A stretch of DNA of 5,069 nucleotides from an uncultured Clostridia bacterium (GTDB lineage Bacteria > Bacillota > Clostridia > Lachnospirales > Anaerotignaceae): contig CAMQRG010000143.1 in assembly GCA_947036475.1 (NCBI GenBank), positions 1 to 5,069 on the forward strand, given 5' to 3'. The translations under genes were made by a program, and so were the position numbers. Shown piece after piece: positions 1-5,069 of the stretch. Position 1 is the stretch's first letter; each line of letters opens with the position of its first letter. The notes beneath the pieces were generated by a model. The model saw only the letters and a list, made by a program, of their open reading frames with translations, was not told where the DNA came from and did no database searches.

Positions 1-12
1 AGATAGCGTAGC
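1..12 (+). other. Sequencing primer remnant: P7 tail plus i7 index
   Basis: Bases 1-4 (agat) match the 3' end of the Illumina P7 sequence. Bases 5-12 (agcgtagc) sit exactly where the 8-base i7 index lies, directly before the Nextera read-2 adapter at 13. The reverse complement, GCTACGCT, matches the Nextera index N709 as I remember it. This is synthetic library sequence and not part of the organism's genome. The index assignment is from memory; the layout itself is visible in the sequence. Confidence 0.9.
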
Positions 13-46
13 GTCTCGTGGGCTCGGAGATGTGTATAAGAGACAG
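13..46 (+). other. Nextera read-2 adapter with Tn5 mosaic end (contamination)
   Basis: Bases 13-27 (GTCTCGTGGGCTCGG) are the Nextera read-2 tail. Bases 28-46 (AGATGTGTATAAGAGACAG) are the 19-bp hyperactive Tn5 mosaic end used in tagmentation. The match is exact over all 34 bases. Genomic sequence therefore begins at about base 47, and the left end of this contig is an untrimmed read end. The mosaic end here is a library reagent and does not indicate a resident Tn5 element. Frames crossing this stretch give artefact peptides: the plus strand gives MGSEMCIRDR and MYKRQ, and the minus strand adds SVSYTHLRAHET to the neighbouring gene. Confidence 0.98.
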
Positions 47-866
47 ACCATGTATATTCCTGTGTCCGCATGCTGTCATTTTCCGCAAACATATTATCTG
101 CACCGTCACCGGAAAAACGTTTCTCCCCGGCAATCTCTGCAAGTGTCGGATTTTTCATATATTCTCTGGAAAACAACGCCATGTCATATGCGCAGGTATA
201 ATGGTTTTCATCATGATACCCATGTGCATTGGAAAAATGGGAATTGACCGCGTTGAGTTCCTGTGCCTTTTTATTCATCAAATCTGTAAAAATCTGTTCG
301 CATTGTGCAAAACTCAGGCTCTGGTCGTTCTGTACCCGCTTTGCCACAGCCGAAGCAACAACATTTGCGGAATCGTTTCCGGAAGGAATCATCAGCCCGC
401 GAATCACGTTTTTCATCGTTATGGTTTCCCCTGCGTTATGTCCCGCCTTGCTGGAATCCCATGGAATTTCATTGACTTCCTGTCCAATCGTAATCAGTTC
501 TTCCGGCTTAAAGTAGTCCATCGCTATCAAAGCCGTCAGCATTTTCGTCATGCTGGCAGGATACATTTTATCCCTGCCGTTTTTATCATACAGTATTGTT
601 CCTGTTGTTTCCTCAATCAAAATAGCTGCCGAAGCCTGAATTTCCGGCGGTTCGTCTGCCGTCAGAAATGCCGCCGCCAGTGCCGGGGCAGGCTCTTTTT
701 CGGGAATGTCCGCCTCCGCATTCGTTGGAGCCGTTTCCCCTGTCTCCGCAGATACGGCAGGTTCGTCGTCTTTCTCCTTTTCTTTTCCGCAGCCAGCAGC
801 GCCAAAGGTCATCACCGCTGCCAGCAGCAGGGCAGTCATCGTTTTCTGCATAAAGGATTTTTTCAT
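47..866 (-). CDS. D-alanyl-D-alanine carboxypeptidase, peptidase S11 family, lipoprotein, 3'-truncated
   Basis: This low-molecular-weight penicillin-binding protein of the PBP5/DacF type removes the terminal D-Ala from peptidoglycan stem peptides outside the membrane. Reading from ATG at 866, 273 codons are open down to base 48, where genomic sequence ends at the adapter. Residues 1-26 form a lipoprotein-like signal: a Lys-rich start, a hydrophobic stretch LLLAAVMTFGAAGC, and a putative lipidated Cys26. An acidic, Ala/Pro-rich tether of about 50 residues follows. The transpeptidase-like domain then shows PASMTK with nucleophile Ser105 and Lys108, the second motif Ser162-Gly-Asn164 in PSGNDSAN, and the typical S11 stretch NAHGYHDENHYTCAYDMAL at 213-231. 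The third motif (KTG) and the C-terminal domain are missing because the contig ends. Start choice is supported by AAAGGA nine bases upstream. A class A beta-lactamase is less likely given the S11-specific stretch. The exact dac paralogue is not assignable, so no symbol is given. Confidence 0.93.
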
Positions 867-875
867 TCCAAAACA

Positions 876-883
876 TCCTTTCC
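876..883 (-). promoter_or_regulatory. Ribosome binding site of the carboxypeptidase gene
   Basis: On the minus strand GGAAAGGA lies nine bases before the ATG at 866, a normal spacing for a Gram-positive Shine-Dalgarno site. It supports this start over an ATG at 885, which opens a different frame with no family resemblance. The 53-base gap (867-919) between miaA and this gene shows no clear inverted repeat with a T-run and no convincing -35/-10 pair, so readthrough from miaA is plausible. Confidence 0.7.
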
Positions 884-919
884 ATTCTTCCTTATTTTCC
901 GCTAACCATTCGCTGTATG

Positions 920-1867
920 TTATTTTTCGCCTTTCCAAACTCCCAGTTCCGTCAGATACCTTAACGCCTGCTCCATTACACTGGAATTTTCCCTGTCCAT
1001 ATCCAGCCACAGCCCGTCAATCTGTCTGCGGAACCACGTCAGCTGACGTTTTGCAAAACGCCGCGTGTTTGTTTTCAGTTGTACCACAGCCTCCTCCAGC
1101 GTACATTCCCCCTTACAATAAGGCACAAGCTCCTTGTACCCAATGCCCTGCATGGAAACCATCTCAGGCTGGTATCCCCGTTCCAAAAGCCCGCGCACTT
1201 CCTCTGCCAGACCCTGTCTGATCATACTGTCCACACGCTCCTCAATCCTTCTGTAAAGCCGTTCCCGTTCCATTGTCAGTATGAAAACAGCGGCGTTATA
1301 AGGGGATTCCTTCCGTTTTTGCGCCGCGTTATGCGCCGACAGCTTTTCCCCTGTCAAATAATGGTATTCCAACGCGCGCGTCACGCGTTTCACATTGTTC
1401 GCGTGAATTTCCGCCGAATATTCCGGGTCGGTCTGCTTCAGTTTTTCATAAAGCGCCTCCGGTCCTTTCTCCCGCGCAAGGGCATAACATTCTTCGCGGA
1501 AAGCCGTATCGTTTTCCGTTTCCGTAAAATCATTGTCGTAAAGCAGGGCGTTGATATAAAACCCCGTCCCGCCCACAAGAATGGGAATCTTCCCCCTTCC
1601 GCAGATTTCCTCTATATATGCCTTTGCCTTCTGCTGGAAAATCATCACATTGTATTCCTCGTCCGGCTCCAGTTCGTCAATCAGATAATGTGGTACACCC
1701 TGCATTTCCTCCGGCGTTACCTTCGCCGTACCAATGTCCATATAGCGGTAAACCTGCATGGAATCAGCAGAAATGACCTCCCCGCCGATTCTTTTCGCCA
1801 GTTCTATGGAAAATCCAGTTTTCCCGCAGGCAGTCGGCCCGCCAATAACAATAAGGGGTCTTTTCAT
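920..1867 (-). CDS. miaA: tRNA dimethylallyltransferase MiaA
   Basis: MiaA transfers a dimethylallyl group from dimethylallyl diphosphate to N6 of adenosine 37, next to the anticodon of tRNAs that read codons starting with U. The product (i6A) is the usual substrate of MiaB and improves codon pairing and frame maintenance. The 315-residue protein is full length for the family. It shows the P-loop GPTACGKT at 10-17, the DSMQVYRYMDIGTAK signature at 35-49, GGTGFY at 99-104, the ANNVKRVTRALE region at 156-167, GIGYKE at 241-246, and the C-terminal TRRFAKRQLTWFR at 268-280. ATG at 1867 is chosen because AAAGGG lies eight bases upstream. A GTG three codons earlier, at 1876, overlaps that same site. 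The gene begins 12 bases after the mutL stop, so translation and transcription are probably coupled to mutL. Nothing looks broken. Confidence 0.97.
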   Translation of the reverse strand: MKRPLIVIGGPTACGKTGFSIELAKRIGGEVISADSMQVYRYMDIGTAKVTPEEMQGVPHYLIDELEPDEEYNVMIFQQKAKAYIEEICGRGKIPILVGGTGFYINALLYDNDFTETENDTAFREECYALAREKGPEALYEKLKQTDPEYSAEIHANNVKRVTRALEYHYLTGEKLSAHNAAQKRKESPYNAAVFILTMERERLYRRIEERVDSMIRQGLAEEVRGLLERGYQPEMVSMQGIGYKELVPYCKGECTLEEAVVQLKTNTRRFAKRQLTWFRRQIDGLWLDMDRENSSVMEQALRYLTELGVWKGEK

Positions 1868-1875
1868 CGGCCTCA

Positions 1876-1881
1876 CCCTTT
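1876..1881 (-). promoter_or_regulatory. Ribosome binding site deciding the miaA start
   Basis: AAAGGG on the minus strand overlaps the last two bases of the mutL TAA stop codon and sits eight bases before the ATG at 1867. An in-frame GTG begins at 1876, inside this site, and would have no proper spacing. The arrangement favours the ATG start and suggests that ribosomes finishing mutL may reinitiate on miaA. Confidence 0.7.
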
Positions 1882-3838
1882 AATTCTGAATTCTTTTGAA
1901 CATCTTTTCCAAATCATACTGCTTTAATGCAACGACAGTTGGCCTGCCATGCGGGCAGGTAAACGGGTTTTCCAGTTCCAACAGTCGCCCAATCAGGGCT
2001 TCCGCCTCTTTCGCGCTCATCGCATCATGCCCTTTTACGGCCGCCTTGCATGCCATCGTTGCCACAGTTCCCAGCTTCAAATCGTAAACGTTTCGTATCC
2101 GTTCTTCTGCCAGCCTGTCCAATATTTCCGTAAAGAATCCCACACCGTCCGGCTCCCGCAGAAGCATTGGCACAGCACGAAGTGCAAACGTCCCGCTGAA
2201 ATCCTCCAATTCAAAGCCGAAGCTCTCCAAAAGTCCGCGGTTTTCCCGCAGGGTTTCCGTTTCAGATGGTGTCAGCCGCAGCATAACAGGCGTCAAAAGC
2301 CGCTGCGAAACCACGTTTTCCCGCTGGAAACGTCCCATCAGTTCCTCGTATAATATCCGCTCATGCGCGGCATGCTGGTCGATAAGGTACAGACTGTCGC
2401 CCTGCTCCACAATCCAATAGGTGCGGAACACCTGCCCGATGATTTGATAATCTTTGAAAAACGGCTGTTTCTCTTCGGCCTTTTCTGCCTCCATGGCAGA
2501 CGTTTCTGCTTTCGGTGCAAGCCTTTCCTGCGGTTTCCCCACTGCATAAGGCTCTGCCGCCTGGGATACGCCGCTGTTTGGCGCAGTCCGTTTCAAAAGC
2601 TGGTCTACGCTCTTTCCGCTTGTATACACATGTGTGCTGGTTGGCGGTACGGTACGGCTTTCCGTCTGCCTGTTTTCCGGTTGGACAGACGGCGGCAATA
2701 CCTCCACAGCAAACGGGCTGTCTTCCTTCTGAACAGGAAATTTTTCCGTTTCCTCCTGCCGTCCCTCCGCCAGCATTTCCTGCACAGGCTCCGGCTGTTT
2801 CTCTGTTTTTCCCACCGGTTTCTTTTCCAGATTCCCCTCTGGAATCAGCGTTGTATCCTGCAAAGCCCTGCTGACCGCCTGGTAAAAGAAATCATATACC
2901 TCTCCATCGTTCCGAAAACGTACCTCCAGCTTTGCGGGATGCACGTTTACGTCCACCAGCGCGGGTGCAACCTCCAAATTCAGCACAAATACCGGAAATT
3001 TCCCAATCAGCAGTTTTGTTTTATATGCGTCTTCCACAGCCATAGAAACAACGCTGTTTCTGATAAACCTGCCATTGATGAACAGATTTTCATAGCTGCG
3101 GTTTGCCCGGCAGAACTGCGGTTTTGCAATCAACCCCGTCACAGCATATTCCCCATGTCTGTACGCAATCGGGAGCATGCTGTTCGCTGCATCTTTTCCG
3201 TACACATAAAAAACGGCGGCTTTCGGGTCGTTGTTTCCGGCGGTATGCAGTATTGTGCTGCCATTATTCTGATAGCGAAATGACACCTCCGGATGTCCCA
3301 GCGCCAGCTTGTTCACCAAATCGGAAACATACCCGCTTTCTGTCGCGGTTTTTTTCAGGAATTTCCGCCGCGCAGGTACGTTGTAAAATAAATTCCGTAC
3401 TGTGATGCTCGTCCCTTCCAGACAGGCTGTGTCCTCAATGCTTTCCACTTCTCCGCCGCTGACGCAGATTTTTGTCCCCGTTTCTTCTCCGGCAGTTTTT
3501 GTCACCATTTCCACCTGTGCCACAGCGGCAATGCTCGCCAAAGCCTCCCCGCGAAAGCCCAGCGTAAAAATGTTTTCCAAATCCTCAATCTGCGCCATCT
3601 TGCTCGTAGCATGGCGCAGGAACGCATTTTTCACCTGCTCCTTTGGAATGCCGCATCCGTTGTCCGTCACACGAATCAGCGAAACGCCGCCTTCCCGTAT
3701 TTCTATCGTAACAATACTGGCTCCGGCGTCAATAGCGTTTTCCGCCAGTTCCTTTACGACAGATTTCGGAGATTCCACAACCTCCCCCGCCGCAATTTTA
3801 TTGATGGTTTTGGAATCCAGCAACTGTATTTTCTGCAT
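1880..3838 (-). CDS. mutL: DNA mismatch repair protein MutL, with endonuclease motif
   Basis: MutL couples mismatch recognition by MutS to strand removal. The 652-residue protein has an N-terminal GHKL ATPase: KELAENAIDAGA with probable catalytic Glu30 and Asn34, DNGCGIP at 59-65, RHATSKM at 75-81 and GFRGEALASIAAVA at 94-107. The transducer domain ends around VNVHPAKLEVRF at 297-308. A Pro/Glu-rich linker, probably disordered, covers about 335-460. The C-terminal dimerisation domain carries the endonuclease motif DQHAAHERILYE at 487-498, ACKAAVKGHD at 596-605 and CPHGRP at 628-633, which are the metal-site motifs of nicking MutL proteins from bacteria without MutH. QRLLTP at 512-517 resembles the sliding-clamp motif of Bacillus MutL. 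The ATG at 3838 is chosen because the protein then begins with the family-typical QKIQLLDSKTINKIAAGEVV and has AGGGAGG five bases upstream. A longer frame from TTG at 3907 would overlap mutS and add a stretch unlike the family. Confidence 0.98.
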   Translation of the reverse strand: MQKIQLLDSKTINKIAAGEVVESPKSVVKELAENAIDAGASIVTIEIREGGVSLIRVTDNGCGIPKEQVKNAFLRHATSKMAQIEDLENIFTLGFRGEALASIAAVAQVEMVTKTAGEETGTKICVSGGEVESIEDTACLEGTSITVRNLFYNVPARRKFLKKTATESGYVSDLVNKLALGHPEVSFRYQNNGSTILHTAGNNDPKAAVFYVYGKDAANSMLPIAYRHGEYAVTGLIAKPQFCRANRSYENLFINGRFIRNSVVSMAVEDAYKTKLLIGKFPVFVLNLEVAPALVDVNVHPAKLEVRFRNDGEVYDFFYQAVSRALQDTTLIPEGNLEKKPVGKTEKQPEPVQEMLAEGRQEETEKFPVQKEDSPFAVEVLPPSVQPENRQTESRTVPPTSTHVYTSGKSVDQLLKRTAPNSGVSQAAEPYAVGKPQERLAPKAETSAMEAEKAEEKQPFFKDYQIIGQVFRTYWIVEQGDSLYLIDQHAAHERILYEELMGRFQRENVVSQRLLTPVMLRLTPSETETLRENRGLLESFGFELEDFSGTFALRAVPMLLREPDGVGFFTEILDRLAEERIRNVYDLKLGTVATMACKAAVKGHDAMSAKEAEALIGRLLELENPFTCPHGRPTVVALKQYDLEKMFKRIQN

Positions 3839-3842
3839 GATT

Positions 3843-3850
3843 CCCTCCCT
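3843..3850 (-). promoter_or_regulatory. Strong ribosome binding site of mutL
   Basis: The minus strand reads AGGGAGGG just before AATC and the ATG at 3838. AGGGAGG is close to a perfect complement of the 3' end of 16S rRNA and is five bases from the start. It lies within the 16-base gap after the mutS stop codon and fixes the mutL start. Confidence 0.8.
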
Positions 3851-3854
3851 TTTC

Positions 3855-5069
3855 TTACATTCCCTTAGCTTTCTTTTGCAGTTCAAACAACTTCTGCAAA
3901 GCCTCAATGGGTGTCATTGTCATAACGTCCAGCTTTGAAATTTCATCTATCATCTGGTTTTCACCCACAGAAAACATATCAATCTGTTTTGCCGATTCTT
4001 CCGCGTTTTCCTTCGATTCCGCTGCAATTTTTTTCGCTTTCTTCGTAATATCCGCCGCGTTGAGCTGCTTCAATATCTGTCCGCTGCGCCGGATTACTTT
4101 ATGCGGAAGTCCCGCCAGCTTTGCCACCTGTACACCATAGCTGTGGTCTGCACCGCCGCGTTGTATTTTCCGCAGGAAAACAATGTCTTCTCCCTGCTCC
4201 TGAACCGCAATACAGTAGTTTTTCACGCCCGGCAGCTTGCCCTCCAGTTCGCTCAACTCATGGTAATGCGTTGCGAAAAGCGTTTTCGCGCCAATCTGTT
4301 TTTCGTCCGCGATATATTCCAGCACTGCCCACGCAATGCTCAATCCATCGAACGTACTTGTTCCCCTGCCGATTTCGTCCAGTATCAGCAGGCTTTTTGC
4401 CGTAGCGTTATGCAGGATATTTGCAACCTCTGTCATTTCCACCATAAACGTACTCTGTCCCGCACTCAAATCATCAGACGCGCCTACACGTGTAAATATG
4501 CGGTCAACAATGCCGATATGCGCTTCCTCCGCCGGCACAAAACTCCCAATCTGCGCCATCAGCACAATTAAGGCCGTCTGGCGCATATATGTCGATTTTC
4601 CTGCCATATTAGGACCGGTGATGATTGCCAGCCTTGTTTCCTTCTGGTCTAAAAAAACATCGTTGGGAATAAACTGCCCGTCCATCATTTTCTCTACAAC
4701 CGGATGCCGTCCGCCCTTGACGGAAATACACTCCCCATCGTCCACCAGCGGCTTTACATACTGCATCGTCTGTGCCGTTTCCGCCAGCGACTGCAGGCAG
4801 TCCGCCACCGAAACGATATAAGCACAAAACTGTATCCGCTCTACCTCCGCCGCAACAGCGTTCCGTATCTCGCAGAACATGTCATATTCCAGCGTTGTTA
4901 TTTTGTCCTCCGCACCAAGAATCAGTTCTTCCAGTTCTTTCAGCTCTGGCGTAATAAAGCGCTCGCAGTTTGCCAGCGTCTGCTTACGGATATATCGTTC
5001 CGGCGCAGCGCCGATGTTGGATTTCGTAATTTCAATGTAATACCCAAAAACTTTGTTATAACGTACCTT
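3855..5069 (-). CDS. mutS: DNA mismatch repair protein MutS, C-terminal 404 residues (5' end outside window)
   Basis: MutS dimers bind base mismatches and small loops, then act as an ATP-dependent sliding clamp that recruits MutL. The frame stays open to the last base of the window, so the visible part is the C-terminal 404 residues of a protein normally about 850-900 long. It begins in the lever/clamp region (YNKVFGYYIEITKSN near residues 4-18, then YIRKQTLANCERFITPELKE). The ATPase domain follows with Walker A GPNMAGKST at 152-160, the STFMVEMTE loop at 206-214, Walker B LLILDEIGRGTST at 227-239 and ATHYHEL at 266-272. GGADHSYGVQVAKLAGLP at 305-322 is the helix-turn-helix dimer contact. QIDMF at 362-366 looks like a sliding-clamp binding motif, and the tail MTPIEALQKLFELQKK resembles the C-terminal oligomerisation segment. 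The mismatch-reading N-terminal domain with its Phe-X-Glu motif is not in the window. All ATPase residues look intact, and the truncation is due only to the window edge. Confidence 0.98.
   Translation of the reverse strand, partial: KVRYNKVFGYYIEITKSNIGAAPERYIRKQTLANCERFITPELKELEELILGAEDKITTLEYDMFCEIRNAVAAEVERIQFCAYIVSVADCLQSLAETAQTMQYVKPLVDDGECISVKGGRHPVVEKMMDGQFIPNDVFLDQKETRLAIITGPNMAGKSTYMRQTALIVLMAQIGSFVPAEEAHIGIVDRIFTRVGASDDLSAGQSTFMVEMTEVANILHNATAKSLLILDEIGRGTSTFDGLSIAWAVLEYIADEKQIGAKTLFATHYHELSELEGKLPGVKNYCIAVQEQGEDIVFLRKIQRGGADHSYGVQVAKLAGLPHKVIRRSGQILKQLNAADITKKAKKIAAESKENAEESAKQIDMFSVGENQMIDEISKLDVMTMTPIEALQKLFELQKKAKGM

Noticed and set aside
28..46. Tn5 mosaic end as sign of a transposon
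   Set aside because: It is joined exactly to the Nextera read-2 tail and index at the very end of the contig, so it is library adapter. No transposase or second end is present.
613..885. Minus-strand 90-residue frame starting at 885
   Set aside because: It overlaps the start of the carboxypeptidase gene in another frame. It is Gly/Arg-rich with no family resemblance, while the neighbouring frame has clear S11 motifs.
867..919. Possible terminator or promoter between miaA and the carboxypeptidase gene
   Set aside because: I found no stem followed by a T-run and no convincing -35/-10 pair in these 53 bases; only the ribosome site is clear.
1079..1927. Plus-strand 282-residue open frame antisense to miaA
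   Set aside because: It covers miaA in antisense, has no recognisable motif or ribosome site, and its composition is typical of a shadow frame.
2363..3283. Plus-strand 306-residue open frame antisense to mutL
   Set aside because: It lies wholly inside mutL, is Arg/Cys/His/Phe-rich in the manner of antisense translations, and shows no domain. It is a shadow of mutL codon usage.
3839..3907. MutL with a 23-residue N-terminal extension starting at TTG 3907
   Set aside because: The extra residues overlap the mutS 3' end and do not resemble MutL. The ATG at 3838 has an excellent ribosome site and gives the conserved family N-terminus.
47..5069. CRISPR arrays, tRNA or rRNA genes, phage or defence genes
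   Set aside because: Apart from short gaps of 53, 12 and 16 bases, the genomic part is filled by four recognised protein genes. No direct-repeat array or RNA gene was seen.

Overview
The window reads as one contig-like fragment of a Gram-positive, Clostridia-type bacterium, possibly from the Lachnospiraceae or a related family. The evidence is the gene order mutS-mutL-miaA, strong AGGGAGG-type Shine-Dalgarno sites, a MutL carrying its own endonuclease motif, and a lipoprotein D-Ala-D-Ala carboxypeptidase. Base composition looks close to balanced by eye. The genus cannot be fixed from this sequence alone.

All four genes lie on the minus strand and are read right to left. At the right edge (3855-5069) is the C-terminal half of mutS, whose 5' half lies outside the window. 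After 16 bases comes complete mutL (1880-3838), then after 12 bases complete miaA (920-1867). A 53-base gap leads to a peptidase S11 (PBP5/DacF-like) D,D-carboxypeptidase gene starting at 866. That gene is cut off before its KTG motif by the left end of the contig. The spacing and the lack of any visible terminator suggest one transcription unit whose promoter is outside the window.

The first 46 bases are not genomic. They match the Illumina Nextera i7 adapter: the end of P7, an 8-base index, the read-2 adapter and the 19-bp Tn5 mosaic end. Genomic sequence starts at about base 47. Long plus-strand reading frames that begin in the adapter are artefacts.

Functionally, MutS recognises mismatches and MutL is its ATP-dependent partner, here with the nicking motif typical of organisms without MutH. 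Both carry short motifs resembling sliding-clamp binding sites. MiaA prenylates A37 of tRNAs, and the carboxypeptidase trims cell-wall stem peptides. No previously undescribed system is visible. The most useful observations are the adapter artefact, the hidden truncated carboxypeptidase gene, and its position downstream of the mismatch-repair genes.
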